Origin: Gomphosphaeria aponina SAG 52.96 = DSM 107014
GTDB lineage: Bacteria > Cyanobacteriota > Cyanobacteriia > Cyanobacteriales > Gomphosphaeriaceae
Length of the DNA: 40,475 bases
Assembly (NCBI GenBank): GCA_016903655.1
Contig: JADQBC010000017.1
Coordinates: 1-40,475, forward strand
Direction: 5' to 3'
Shown here: positions 1-8,438 of the stretch, piece after piece
Layout of the letters: the number at the start of each line of letters is the position of its first letter
How positions within the stretch are numbered: position 1 is the stretch's first letter
Notes under the pieces: model-generated
The model's database searches: none
What the model was told of the DNA's origin: nothing
What the model saw: the letters and a program-made list of their open reading frames with translations, nothing else
Made by a program: the position numbers and the translations under genes

Positions 1-1
1 A

Positions 2-121
2 CCAGATTTGAATAAAATAGAAAAGTTTTGGGCTCGTTTGAAACATTATTTAAGAACAACTTTGTCTGAATTTGAAAGTCTTGAATTAGCATTAAATAAT
101 GCGTTTAAATATGTGTCCTAA
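2..121 (+). CDS. IS630-family transposase, C-terminal fragment (cut by window edge)
   Basis: The window opens inside a reading frame ending at a TAA at 119-121. The 39 visible residues start PDLNKIEKFWARLK, which matches the conserved end of the DDE domain of IS630/Tc1-mariner transposases (PDLNPIE-FWxxLK, carrying the last catalytic acidic residue, here the E of KIEKFW). The fragment ends soon after, as these proteins usually do, so the copy may be intact upstream of the window. The element end must lie between 121 and about 140. There it abuts the truncated HEPN-RNase III gene on the opposite strand, so this insertion probably caused that truncation. IS630 elements insert at TA dinucleotides, and the boundary region is TA-rich. 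Confidence 0.85.
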   Translation, partial: PDLNKIEKFWARLKHYLRTTLSEFESLELALNNAFKYVS

Positions 122-130
122 CCATATATC

Positions 131-153
131 TCGCTGCTATAATTTAGCAGCGA
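131..153. repeat. perfect hairpin at the IS630/gene junction
   Basis: TCGCTGCTA at 131-139 pairs perfectly with TAGCAGCGA at 145-153 (9 bp) around a 5-base loop. The stop codon of the minus-strand gene (137-139) lies within the left arm. It may be the end of the IS element or a terminator shared by the convergent genes; there is no T-run on either side, so a classical terminator is doubtful. Confidence 0.5.
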
Positions 154-907
154 ATTTTGCTAATTGATGGGTATCGACTAAATTTGAGCGTAATACCGTC
201 ATTTTGCCTTCTCTTAAATCTGGATTGCGTTGATAGAGAAAATCACCACTTAGAAATGTGAGTAGAGCGTCTCCAAGAAACTCCAGTTGCTCATTATCTT
301 CACCTGTGTTGGGATTTTCGTATTTATAGGTAGTGTGTGTTAGAGCTTGGTTCAGTAGATAGGCATTTTGAAATGGAATGCGCTTCAAGATCTCATCAAG
401 TCTCTGTCTAATTCGATCTTCTTCGGCAGGTGAAACTGGCACAGTTCGTACTTCATGCCGCCCTTCTTCTTGGGATAAAAGACGCAGAAGATCTTGTCTT
501 AACTTCTCTACATCTTCAGCTTCAGGAGCAGAAATAGATCTGAGTAAACGAATTGTACTGTCTATTGCTCGATAAGTATCATTGGTTAGAAAAGTAGATT
601 GATGGGCCCACAGATTCCGTACTTCAATTAACTCCTGAATCAGACTTCGATCGGATTGACTTAACTTGTCTTTGAAAACCTTGTTCCATTCTTTGGAGAC
701 AAGATTGAGTAGAGTACCCACATCTTCACGGAGAATTTCATCCGCTTGTCGGTTTATTTTTTTTTGATGGTTTTGTAAGTTTGATGCAGCTTTTTTTAGC
801 CAATCACTGTTGTAAACGGCCTGCATTTCTTTTTCAACGTATGGATACAGACCTTGACAGAGGTACTCTAAGGCTTTGCCAATGGTTTCACGATTACTAA
901 TTCCCAT
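137..907 (-). pseudogene. Swt1-type HEPN + RNase III domain fusion, 3'-truncated
   Basis: The 256-residue protein has two parts. Residues about 8-125 look like the Swt1-type HEPN domain found in bacterial proteins, with the R-x4-H motif RNLWAH at 97-102; HEPN domains with this motif are often RNases or toxins. Residues about 165-256 are the start of an RNase III catalytic domain, with the signature NEQLEFLGDAL at 205-215 (metal ligands E209 and D213) and an acidic residue at E233 in the position of the third ligand. The reading frame stops at KFAAKL, where RNase III proteins normally continue for some 50 residues to a second D-x2-E site, so the nuclease fold is incomplete. The break coincides with the end of an IS630 copy. 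A good ribosome site (AAGGAG) lies just before the ATG, and an XRE-like ORF ends 11 bases upstream. The protein may be dead, or only the HEPN half may act. The RNase III call is firm; the Swt1-HEPN call is likely. Confidence 0.75.
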
Positions 908-918
908 ACAAAATCTCC

Positions 919-1074
919 TTACAAGTTAATTTTACCTTGAATAATCCTCTGAATAGTATAACAAGAAACATTCAGATTTTCAGCTAAAACATTTTCACTG
1001 ATATCCAACTCTTCTAAAAACTCATACTTTAAAATTTCACCGACATGGGGATTATGAATTAATGGATTTTTCAT
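919..1074 (-). pseudogene. XRE/HigA-like helix-turn-helix remnant (51 aa)
   Basis: A minus-strand ORF runs from ATG at 1074 to TAA at 919. It begins MKNPLIHNPHVGEILKYEFL and contains ELDISENVLAENLNVS followed by IQRIIQGK. This is the pattern of HigA/VapI-type antitoxins (HPGEIL-EEFL, then a helix-turn-helix). Family members usually run to about 90-100 residues; here the protein stops just after the recognition helix, so it is either a remnant or a minimal HTH protein. It ends 11 bases before the HEPN-RNase III gene, and the ribosome site of that gene overlaps its stop region, suggesting co-transcription. No HigB-like toxin is seen next to it. Confidence 0.6.
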
Positions 1075-1177
1075 CAATTTTTCTCAATTATGATAATCAA
1101 CTAAAACAGACTCACTATTTTACAAAATACTCATTTAATGTACCTTTTAATTTAAACTTGGTTGTTATGGTTTTTTT

Positions 1178-1411
1178 TTATCTATAAATATCTCTTCTAT
1201 GACGACAGCTAACAACAATAACAGTTAATGTTTTGTCATCAATCTCATAGCGTACCCGATAATCGCCAATTCTAATAGGATATTCATTTTCAAATACCTG
1301 TAATTTTTTAACTCCTAGTAGAATTTTATCGGTAACTTTTTTATAGACTTCCTGAGATAGTTATTTTAATTGCTTTTGTACAGGTTTGGGAATGATGATA
1401 TTGTATCTCAT
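1178..1411 (-). pseudogene. RelE/ParE-family toxin broken by an in-frame stop
   Basis: Reading the minus strand from ATG at 1411 gives MRYNIIIPKPVQKQLK, then TAA (1361-1363), then LSQEVYKKVTDKIL, and finally PIRIGDYRVRYEIDD and RHRRDIYR before TAA at 1178. The second part is the core and C-terminus of a RelE-type mRNA interferase: the IRIGDYRVRY strand pair and the HRRDIY tail carrying the catalytic basic residues. The frame is kept throughout, and 78 codons is the usual length, so a single nonsense change separates it from a working gene. No good restart codon follows the stop. It lies 29 bases after the antitoxin gene in the same direction, the usual antitoxin-toxin order. Confidence 0.8.
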
Positions 1412-1440
1412 GAGTTTTTTTGAGATTGACTCGACATAAA

Positions 1441-1650
1441 TTATTCAATTGTTTGATAATCTCCTGCTTGATAAGCTTGTCTTGCTTCTTCTACTTCAGC
1501 AATGATTTCAGGACTATTTTCCCATTCTTCTTCTGCTGCAAAGATTTGCTCTTCTAAGATTTCTAGTAATTTTTGCTGCTCTTCTAAGTTAAGAGATTTA
1601 ATGGCGCTAACTAAGGATTCAAAAGCAATGGATATATTAATGGTTTTCAT
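1441..1650 (-). CDS. RelB-like antitoxin of a decayed toxin-antitoxin pair
   Basis: The 69-residue protein starts MKTINISIAFESLVSAIKSL at 1650. An upstream ATG at 1698 is possible, but GAGGAG sits just before 1650 and the upstream stretch looks untranslated. It is acidic at the C-terminus (EEEWENSPEIIAEVEEAR), with a central run LNLEEQQKLLEILEEQI that should form an amphipathic helix. Many cyanobacterial antitoxins partnered with RelE/ParE toxins have this layout, though the family cannot be named from sequence alone. Its presumed partner directly downstream is a pseudogene, so the antitoxin now has no local target; it may be relaxing or may neutralise a related toxin elsewhere. Confidence 0.65.
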   Translation of the reverse strand: MKTINISIAFESLVSAIKSLNLEEQQKLLEILEEQIFAAEEEWENSPEIIAEVEEARQAYQAGDYQTIE

Positions 1651-1852
1651 GGGTTTCTCCTCTGGGTTGAATTGACAAATTTTAGCTCGATTTAACATTA
1701 AGCATCAACTAAAAACTTCCTAAGACAATAGGGTTAAAATAGGCGATCGCTCTTTCTGCTTCTATCCCAGCTTTGTTGTTATATATAAGTTTTTTCTTCA
1801 CCCTATTTCATTTACAATACTTTTAAATTGTTTATTCCTTTTGCTTAATAAT

Positions 1853-1887
1853 AGGTTAGGTTGGATTTGTTGATCCTGCCCTAACCT
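1853..1887 (-). terminator. weak inverted repeat after clpB
   Basis: AGGTTAGG (1853-1860) and CCTAACCT (1880-1887) form an 8-bp stem with a 19-base loop, beginning 3 bases after the clpB stop. The loop is long and there is no clean U-run, so termination activity is uncertain. The rest of 1651-1890 holds a HIP1 site and no visible gene. Confidence 0.3.
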
Positions 1888-1890
1888 CTC

Positions 1891-4527
1891 CTATTTACTA
1901 ACAAAAACAGGCAGAGCTTTTACTACCATTTCTTTTTTCTTAAAAACTAGGGACTTATCAACCAAATCCACCCTCACTGTATCCCCAGCCACAAAACTAT
2001 TGTCTAAAATCTTAGTCGCTAAAGGATTCTCTAATTCTTTTTGAATTGCTCGTTTTAAAGGTCTTGCCCCATATACTGGATCATAACCCACATTGACAAT
2101 ATAATCTAATGCTTGATCTGACAATTCTAAAGCTATTTTTTGCTCTCCTAACAACCACTCAATGCGCTTAATTTGAATCTCAACAATTTGACGCAATTCT
2201 TCCCTTTTTAAGGTATGGAAAATAATTAAATCGTCAATTCTGTTCAGAAATTCTGGGCGAAAGTGTTTCCGCAACGCCTGCATTACTTGATTCTGCATTT
2301 TCTCATAATTTGCGTCATCCCCTGCTACATTCAGAATATGCTCGCTCCCAATATTACTGGTAAGCACAATGATAGTATTTCTAAAATCTACCACTCGCCC
2401 CTGAGAATCTGTAATTCTCCCATCATCTAATACTTGTAATAAAATATTAAACACATCCCGATGGGCTTTTTCTACTTCATCTAACAGCACCACTGAATAT
2501 GGACGGCGACGAATTGCTTCTGATAGTTGTCCCCCTTCTTCATATCCTACATAACCTGGCGGCGCACCCACCAAACGGGAAACTGCGTGTTTCTCCATAT
2601 ATTCGGACATATCTATGCGCACCATCGCTTCTTCACTATCAAACAAAAATGCTGCTAACGCTCTTGCTAGTTCGGTTTTCCCTACTCCAGTTGGGCCCAT
2701 AAACAGGAAAGAACCTATCGGACGACCAGGGTCTTTCATGCCCGCCCTGGCGCGACGAATGGCCGCTGCTACTACTTCTACAGCTTCTTTTTGTCCGATT
2801 ACTTTTTGATGCAAATGTCCTTCTAATTGTAATAACTTTTGCTTTTCTGACTCTAACAGTCGGTTAACAGGAACCCCAGTCCACCCTGCTACTATTTCTG
2901 CAATATCTGCTTCTGTTACCTCTTCCCGTAATAAAGCAGTTCCTAAAGATTGTATTTCTAATAACTTACTTTCTTTCGCTTCTAATTCCCTTTGCAGTAC
3001 CTCTAATTTCCCATATTTTAACTGGGCTGCTTTATTTAAATCATAGGCTCTCTCTGCCTGTTCTACTTGCAGTCGTATATGTTCTTCTTCTTCTTTCAGG
3101 CTTTTAATATCTTCAAGCATCTGTTTTTCTGCTTGCCACTGAGAAGAAAATTCCCTTTGTTTCACCTCTAAACCCTGGATTTCTTTCTGTATTTTTTGGG
3201 CTTTTTCCACAGAAGCACGGTCTTCTTCCCCTTCTAGTGAAAGTTTCTCCATCTGTAACTGCATGACGCGGCGATCGATGGCTTCTAGTTCTACTGGTTT
3301 AGAAGTGATCTCCATTTTCAGTTTAGCTGCTGCTTCATCCACCAAGTCGATGGCTTTATCTGGCAAAAACCTATCTGTAATATATCTTTGTGACAGGTTT
3401 GCCGCTGCCACTAAAGCGGAGTCGGTTATTTTCACCCCGTGATGGACTTCATAACGTTCTTTTAGTCCCCGCAAAATGGAAATAGTATCTTCCACACTGG
3501 GTTGCTTTACATATACTTGTTGAAAACGACGCTCCAGGGCTGGATCTTTTTCGATGTGTTTGCGATATTCATCTAGTGTTGTCGCCCCAATACAACGCAG
3601 TTCTCCCCGCGCTAACATGGGTTTTAGCAAGTTTCCTGCATCCATTGAACCTTCTCTGGAACCTGCTCCCACTACTGTGTGCAGTTCGTCAATAAATAAA
3701 ACTATTTGCCCTTCTGATTCTGTAACTTCTTTTAAGACTTTTCTCAGACGACCTTCAAATTCCCCCCGATATTTTGCCCCAGCAATGAGACTTCCCATGT
3801 CTAAAGTAATTAATTGACGGTTTTTGAGGGACTCGGGAACATCTCCGTTAACAATACGCTGGGCTAAACCTTCGGCGATCGCCGTTTTCCCTACTCCTGG
3901 TTCTCCAATTAATACTGGGTTATTTTTCGAGCGCCTCGATAGCACCTGAATCACCCTTCGTATTTCCTCATCCCTACCAATAACTGGGTCTAATTTCCCT
4001 GCTTTTGCCTGTTCTGTCAAATCTCGCCCATATTTCTCCAGAGCTTCATAACTTTCTTCTTGGTTTTGCTCTGTTACTTTTTGTGTTCCCCGCACTGCTT
4101 TTATTTGTGCTTCCAAATCCTGCGGGTCCAGGTTAAAATTGCGTAAAGTACGTCTTCCAATGCGATCGTCTTCTGCAAAACCGAGCAGTAAGTGTTCCAC
4201 AGAAATAAATTGATCCTGCCAACTTTCCCGAGAAGTTTCCGCCCTGTCCAACATTAGATCCAGTCCTCGCCCCAAATATAACTGGTCAAAAGAAATTAAC
4301 TTTGCTTGTCGGTTAGCGAACACTTCTAGTTGCTGTCGCAAGCGGGCTGAGTCGATGTTAGCACGGGTCATTATTTTTTGTGCTATCCCATCATTTTCTT
4401 CTAGTAGAGCCAGTATTACGTGTTCTACTTCTAGGTATTGATTTTTAAAGCGGCGGGCTACATCTTGAGATTTAACGATCGCATCCCAAGCTTGTTCTGT
4501 AAATTTGCTTGCGTCAGTGGGCTGCAT
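1891..4527 (-). CDS. clpB: ATP-dependent disaggregase ClpB (ClpB1 type)
   Basis: ClpB is a hexameric AAA+ chaperone that, with the DnaK system, threads proteins out of aggregates after heat stress. This 878-residue copy shows the full layout: N-terminal Clp repeats (about 1-145), first AAA+ domain with Walker A GEPGVGKT (208-215) and Walker B VLFIDE, a coiled-coil M-domain rich in E/K/Q (about 400-530), and second AAA+ domain with Walker A GPTGVGKT (about 610-617), pore loop GYVGYEEGG and a C-terminal domain ending the ARPLKRAIQ region. The start [17 protein letters not shown] closely resembles heat-inducible cyanobacterial ClpB1 rather than ClpB2. A GGAGG lies only two bases before the ATG, an unusually tight spacing. 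No heat-shock operator such as CIRCE was found upstream. It appears monocistronic. Confidence 0.95.
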   Translation of the reverse strand: MQPTDASKFTEQAWDAIVKSQDVARRFKNQYLEVEHVILALLEENDGIAQKIMTRANIDSARLRQQLEVFANRQAKLISFDQLYLGRGLDLMLDRAETSRESWQDQFISVEHLLLGFAEDDRIGRRTLRNFNLDPQDLEAQIKAVRGTQKVTEQNQEESYEALEKYGRDLTEQAKAGKLDPVIGRDEEIRRVIQVLSRRSKNNPVLIGEPGVGKTAIAEGLAQRIVNGDVPESLKNRQLITLDMGSLIAGAKYRGEFEGRLRKVLKEVTESEGQIVLFIDELHTVVGAGSREGSMDAGNLLKPMLARGELRCIGATTLDEYRKHIEKDPALERRFQQVYVKQPSVEDTISILRGLKERYEVHHGVKITDSALVAAANLSQRYITDRFLPDKAIDLVDEAAAKLKMEITSKPVELEAIDRRVMQLQMEKLSLEGEEDRASVEKAQKIQKEIQGLEVKQREFSSQWQAEKQMLEDIKSLKEEEEHIRLQVEQAERAYDLNKAAQLKYGKLEVLQRELEAKESKLLEIQSLGTALLREEVTEADIAEIVAGWTGVPVNRLLESEKQKLLQLEGHLHQKVIGQKEAVEVVAAAIRRARAGMKDPGRPIGSFLFMGPTGVGKTELARALAAFLFDSEEAMVRIDMSEYMEKHAVSRLVGAPPGYVGYEEGGQLSEAIRRRPYSVVLLDEVEKAHRDVFNILLQVLDDGRITDSQGRVVDFRNTIIVLTSNIGSEHILNVAGDDANYEKMQNQVMQALRKHFRPEFLNRIDDLIIFHTLKREELRQIVEIQIKRIEWLLGEQKIALELSDQALDYIVNVGYDPVYGARPLKRAIQKELENPLATKILDNSFVAGDTVRVDLVDKSLVFKKKEMVVKALPVFVSK

Positions 4528-4597
4528 ATCCTCCGAGTTTTGTTGGCAGGTTTATTTTTTAGTATAGCAATTTTGTTGCTTTCTTCATGGTTAATTG

Positions 4598-5215
4598 TCA
4601 ACAATCTTGAGGGTGAGTTGTTTCAATCATCTCTAATAAAATCCCAAATAAAGATTCCAGATCACCGATAAAATGTTCAACTGCTTCAATTTCAACCCGA
4701 TTTTCCACTAATCTCATAAACTTCCAATTACTTCCTGTAGTAATAATTCCATAAATCCAAGGAATTTTATTTTTTTTCCGTTCATTAAATAATTGAGCAG
4801 CAACCATTTCAGCAATACACTGAGCTATTCCCGATTTAATATTATCGTTTTTTGCCTCTACGAGAGTTACAACAGGAGCGGTTATTTCCAATTGCTTCGG
4901 AGAATAACTAATAATAAAATCACATCTTCCTGTCAATCCTTTTGTTTTCTCCACATTAAATTCTGTTCCCGAAAAAAAGCTTATTTGGCGCTTAAAATAC
5001 TTCCTCAATTCTACCATTATGGGCGCTATAATTAATTCAGAGCGAACTTTCTCAGTATCAATTGCTAAGGCTAACGGAATATTTTCCTCCAAAATATCTC
5101 TCAATAAAGCACTTGGAGTTACTGGTTTGGTTGACTTAAAAAGTTCAACTCTTTCTTCAATCATAAGGTTAAATTCAGCTTCCAGTTGGGCTAGTGTAAA
5201 TTCGATATAAGACAT
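4598..5215 (-). CDS. conserved cyanobacterial protein with PD-(D/E)XK-like motif
   Basis: The protein has 205 residues. No firm function. The middle contains TGRCDFIISYSP followed about 15 residues later by VTLVEAKNDNIKSGIAQ. A D followed by E-x-K in a beta-hairpin setting, and a helix with a conserved Q, is the pattern of PD-(D/E)XK restriction-like nucleases, and similar proteins are widespread in cyanobacteria. The N-terminus is helical (LAQLEAEFNLMIEERVELF). There is no signal peptide or membrane segment. It sits alone between clpB (same strand) and a repeat element; the nuclease-like fold is inferred from the motif only. Confidence 0.6.
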   Translation of the reverse strand: MSYIEFTLAQLEAEFNLMIEERVELFKSTKPVTPSALLRDILEENIPLALAIDTEKVRSELIIAPIMVELRKYFKRQISFFSGTEFNVEKTKGLTGRCDFIISYSPKQLEITAPVVTLVEAKNDNIKSGIAQCIAEMVAAQLFNERKKNKIPWIYGIITTGSNWKFMRLVENRVEIEAVEHFIGDLESLFGILLEMIETTHPQDC

Positions 5216-5246
5216 TGATTTTATATTAACTCAGTTCCTTTATTTA

Positions 5247-5378
5247 TAAGTGGTCGCACAAAATTAATTACCGCAGGTTCGGGCGGGTTTTGATTTAAAG
5301 ATCACGTTGCGATTGCAAAGATAAAGGCTAAACCCGCCCCTACAAAAATTGTGTAAATAATGCAAGCTTATCTACTTA
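5247..5378. mobile_element. MITE, TA-flanked family (diverged copy)
   Basis: A 132-bp element bounded by TA, with left end AAGTGGTCGCACAAAATTAATTA and right end matching TAAGTAGATAAGC when read on the other strand. Inside are GGGCGGGTTTTGA and CCCGCCCC, as in the copies at 7629, 14620 and 25614. The ends are more diverged here, so it is an older copy. It fills most of the gap between the flanking genes. Confidence 0.6.
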
Positions 5379-5394
5379 TCATCCACATAACATT

Positions 5395-5452
5395 TAATGG
5401 TTAATGGTTAATTGTTCATAGTTTATCAATCAACAATTAACAATTAACCAAC
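5395..5452. repeat. heptamer-derived repeat, inverted arrangement
   Basis: The stretch starts with ATGGTTAATGGTTAATTG and ends with CAATTAACAATTAACCA, so the two halves are roughly inverted. The 7-base unit is the same family as the AACCATC/AACCATT tracts at 25821 and 30077. It ends 5 bases before the stop codon of the next minus-strand gene and could form a stem in its transcript. Confidence 0.5.
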
Positions 5453-5456
5453 TAGA

Positions 5457-5945
5457 CTAAGTTTCCCAAGCTTGTTTTAAGCGCCGCCAAATTGTCACTG
5501 CTGATTGTTTCATTTCTTGTTTTAACTGCCAGCGAGAGAAAGCTATTTCATAGCCCCTGCCTTGTGCTTGAAAAGTTTGCCATCCTTCTAAGGATAATTT
5601 TAAACCCCAAATTAAAAGGATATACAAAGACCAAGAAATTGCTCCAGCACCCAGAATATTTAAACCAACAAAAAAACTATTAAATATGAGATATTTGCCT
5701 GCTTTTTGCTTGAAAATACCTCGGCGATAATTCTGAAAATCTTTATGCTTTTGCTGTTTACTTTTCAGAGCCAGCCAATCAATTTCTGCCGTTTCTAGGC
5801 AATTACTATCTATGCCCAATTCCGTTGCTATTTCTTGCAGTTGCTCTCTAGATAATTCTTCCTTTTCTGTTTGAGCAGTTTGACGAGCGATCGCCAGATT
5901 AAGTATTTCCTGAATTTCTGCTTGACTATAATGTTGTTTTGTCAT
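5457..5945 (-). CDS. 2TM domain protein
   Basis: A 162-residue membrane protein. Residues 1-55 are a soluble helical head (YSQAEIQEILNLAIARQ and a helix-turn-like ELGIDSNCLETAEIDW). Then come a basic stretch, two hydrophobic segments around residues 85-115 (YLIFNSFFVGLNILGAG and SWSLYILLIWGLKL) and a short basic tail. This matches the 2TM-domain family, common in cyanobacteria, whose function is unknown. The ribosome site is weak. No operon partner is evident, although the next gene upstream has the same orientation. Confidence 0.65.
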   Translation of the reverse strand: MTKQHYSQAEIQEILNLAIARQTAQTEKEELSREQLQEIATELGIDSNCLETAEIDWLALKSKQQKHKDFQNYRRGIFKQKAGKYLIFNSFFVGLNILGAGAISWSLYILLIWGLKLSLEGWQTFQAQGRGYEIAFSRWQLKQEMKQSAVTIWRRLKQAWET

Positions 5946-6033
5946 AATTTTCTTCTTTTTTATTCATTGACAATTGATAACTCACAGAGGAGGGGGCGGG
6001 TTTTGATATAAACCGCCCCTACATTGTTAACTG

Positions 6034-6336
6034 TTAATATGGTTCGCCCCAATTCCCATTAGCATCTGCTACCATTCTAACTAATATTTCATTACCTTTG
6101 GTTACAAAACAGAGATAAGAACCATCGGGATTATCACTATTACCTTGGAAACTTACTGCCTCTGCTGGTAAATGCAGTACATAGGCTACTGATTTAGCAA
6201 TTGCTTCACAGGCTCTTCCTGAGTTAAACTGTGCCTCTGTTATATTTCCCGACCCTGCATTTGCTGCCACATTCACCAACAATATTATAACTCCTACCAA
6301 AATAGTTATGATCAGATATTTAAAATTTAACCCCAT
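6034..6336 (-). CDS. small secreted protein, function unknown
   Basis: The 100-residue protein begins with a clear signal peptide: a basic start (MGLNFKYL), a hydrophobic core (IITILVGVIILLVNVA) and a likely cleavage after ANA near residue 27. The mature part has two cysteines (RACEAIAKS and YLCFVTK) that could form a disulphide, and ends GNWGEPY. No catalytic motif is visible. It probably acts in the periplasm or outside the cell. I do not recognise the family. Confidence 0.6.
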   Translation of the reverse strand: MGLNFKYLIITILVGVIILLVNVAANAGSGNITEAQFNSGRACEAIAKSVAYVLHLPAEAVSFQGNSDNPDGSYLCFVTKGNEILVRMVADANGNWGEPY

Positions 6337-6479
6337 AATTATCTTCCCTTCTTTCTTGTTAACCGAACTGTTGAGTACGGTTTTTACTGCTAATAATTGC
6401 CCATTGAGTTTTTACATTTCGTTACAATGTGAATAGGTAAAACAATTTTTGCCTAAATAACATTATAGGAGGTCGTTAA

Positions 6480-7598
6480 ATGAATGGCAACATTAGAGTA
6501 GGAAATTTATTTGGCATCCCTTTTTATGTCAATCCTTCCTGGTTTTTAGTCTTGGGATTAGTGACTTTGAGTTATGGACAGCAACTAGCGTTATTTCCTC
6601 AACTCTATGGAATTATTCCCTGGATTTTAGGTTTAATAGCTGCATTACTATTATTTGCTTCAGTATTAGCCCATGAATTAGGGCATAGTTTTGTCGCCCA
6701 AGCTCAAGGAATAGAAGTAAAATCAATTACTTTATTTTTGTTTGGGGGTTTAGCCAGTTTAGAAAGAGATTCAAAAACACCACTAGAAGCATTTTTAGTA
6801 GCGATCGCTGGGCCGGTAGTCAGTATAATTCTTTTTATATTTTTTACGATTATAGGAGTAAATGTACCACTACCAGTACCGCTAACAGAAATAGTCTCTT
6901 TATTAGCTACAATTAATTTAGTTTTAGCACTGTTTAACCTCATTCCTGGTTTACCTTTAGATGGTGGCAATGTATTAAAAGCTCTAGTCTGGCAAATTAC
7001 AGGAAATCCCAATAAGGGGATAATTTTTGCTGGGAGAGTCGGTCAAATTTTTGGTTGGTTAGCAATAACTGTAGGTATATTAGGCATATTAAATATCAGT
7101 CCCTATGGTAGCTTTTGGACATTATTAATCGGTTGGTTTTTACTCCAAAATGCTGGTGTAGCCGCCCAGTCTGCTACAGTACAAGAAAAGCTGGATGGTT
7201 TAACGGCGGCTGATGCTATTATCCCCAATAGTCCAATTGTTTCAGCGGAATTAACTTTGCGGGAATTTGTCAATAATTATGTAATAGGAAAAAGTCAATG
7301 GCAAAAGTTTTTAGTAACAGATGAATGGGGTCAACTTTTAGGGGTTTTAGTTATCAATGATTTGAAAACAGTACCTACTTCTGATTGGAATCACATTCAA
7401 GTAAAAGATTTAATCCAGTCACCAGAAAACCTAAAAACTGTTGCCGCTGATTTATCTTTATTAGAGGTAGTTAAATTATTGGAAGTGGGAGAAGTACAAC
7501 AGTTAACGGTGGTCAGAGATGGGGTAGTTTTAGGACTATTAGAAAAAGCTTCCATTATCAATTTGCTCCAACAACAAGCAGAAAGTAAGCTAGCTTAA
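6480..7598 (+). CDS. site-2 protease (M50) with C-terminal CBS domains
   Basis: A 372-residue polytopic membrane metalloprotease. The zinc motif H65-E-L-G-H69 lies in the second or third hydrophobic segment, and the third ligand D161 lies in NLIPGLPLDGGNVLKAL, the hallmark of M50 site-2 proteases. Residues about 245-372 are soluble and fit a pair of CBS domains (LTAADAIIP..., QVKDLIQ...LSLLEVVKLL...), which usually bind adenosyl ligands and set activity. Proteins of this layout cut within membranes; the substrate here is unknown. AGGAGG sits 6 bases before the ATG, a strong initiation site. It is divergent from the gene on its left and has no co-directed partner close by. Confidence 0.9.
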   Translation: MNGNIRVGNLFGIPFYVNPSWFLVLGLVTLSYGQQLALFPQLYGIIPWILGLIAALLLFASVLAHELGHSFVAQAQGIEVKSITLFLFGGLASLERDSKTPLEAFLVAIAGPVVSIILFIFFTIIGVNVPLPVPLTEIVSLLATINLVLALFNLIPGLPLDGGNVLKALVWQITGNPNKGIIFAGRVGQIFGWLAITVGILGILNISPYGSFWTLLIGWFLLQNAGVAAQSATVQEKLDGLTAADAIIPNSPIVSAELTLREFVNNYVIGKSQWQKFLVTDEWGQLLGVLVINDLKTVPTSDWNHIQVKDLIQSPENLKTVAADLSLLEVVKLLEVGEVQQLTVVRDGVVLGLLEKASIINLLQQQAESKLA

Positions 7599-7628
7599 AA
7601 GAAGTTTTTTCAAAAGGCGATCGCCTCT

Positions 7629-7751
7629 TAAGTAATTAGACAAAATTAATTACATGGGTGAGGGCGGGTTTTGAACAATCAATTTTTGTTGTGCAACATA
7701 GGTTATCCCGCCCCGTAAGAAATTCTGTAAATAATTTTGTCCACCTACTTA
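7629..7751. mobile_element. MITE, TA-flanked family (intact copy)
   Basis: The left end is TA-AGTAATTAGACAAAATTAATT and the right end, read inverted, is TA-AGTAGGTGGACAAAATTATTT. The ends are imperfect inverted repeats of about 22 bp. The core holds GAGGGCGGGTTTTGA and TATCCCGCCCC. At 123 bp it is too short for any gene. It is nearly identical internally to the copy at 25614. The remainder of the 7599-7956 gap has two HIP1 sites and no ORF; 7752-7956 presumably carries the promoter of the next gene. Confidence 0.75.
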
Positions 7752-7956
7752 AAAGCGATCGCTTTTTTTGTTACTTTCTAAATCTAAAATTTGTGCTCAT
7801 TGTTACCCTCCTCTGAACAATTATCCTCTAAGTTAGATTTAACTTAATGTTAGAGTTTTCTTAATCTCCTATTAACTTAGCCCAGATAAAATCAAGGAAG
7901 AAAGAAATTGGGACGGTCAAGTAAATTGTGATTATCCATACTGGAGGAATTTATCT

Positions 7957-8289
7957 ATGGCCCTTATAATTTGCTCTTACTTCACAATAGCTCTAGGAGT
8001 TGTTTGTGTTTGGCTAAGATATTTTATCCTCGATGAAACTACCCCAAAAACAGACATATCATCCTGGATTTTCTTGCTAGTTTTACCTCTATTCTGGCCG
8101 CTAGTTTTACCAATGTGTATCTTGGAGTTAGCCACCAAAAAACCTAATATCTTAATAATTAATACAGAGGCAGAAAATGAAAAGGCTGTAGCAATTGTAG
8201 AAGAATTGCTACAGGGGCAAAACCGCAGTTCTGAAGAGCAAGAATTATATGATTTGCTCATTACTTTAATCGAAAAAGAAGAATCATAA
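7957..8289 (+). CDS. small membrane protein, function unknown
   Basis: The 110-residue protein has two hydrophobic segments (about 3-22, ICSYFTIALGVVCVWLRYF; about 37-58, WIFLLVLPLFWPLVLPMCIL) and an acidic soluble tail (EAENEKAVAIVEELLQ ... ELYDLLITLIEKEES). GGAGGA lies before the ATG at the right spacing. The stop codon coincides with the start of a solo MITE end. I do not recognise the family; the tail may be a protein-interaction helix. Confidence 0.55.
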   Translation: MALIICSYFTIALGVVCVWLRYFILDETTPKTDISSWIFLLVLPLFWPLVLPMCILELATKKPNILIINTEAENEKAVAIVEELLQGQNRSSEEQELYDLLITLIEKEES

Positions 8290-8310
8290 GTACTTAGACA
8301 AAATTAATTG
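8287..8310. mobile_element. solo end of the TA-flanked MITE family
   Basis: TAAGTACTTAGACAAAATTA matches the left terminal repeat of the MITEs at 7629 and 25614, but no matching core or right end follows. The stop codon (TAA, 8287-8289) of the upstream gene is part of this end. Confidence 0.55.
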
Positions 8311-8438
8311 CATATTTTAATTGTATTTTTACTATATTTAAAAAAATTATTCTCTAGGGATTTAGAGAACTGATGCAAGATTTGAAAAAAATCAACAAAC
8401 TCTACTTTATCAAACCATTTGGTAGTATTAATTACTAA

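Noticed and set aside
4528-4597. Heat-shock operator (CIRCE) before clpB
   Set aside because: No TTAGCACTC-N9-GAGTGCTAA-like repeat is present.
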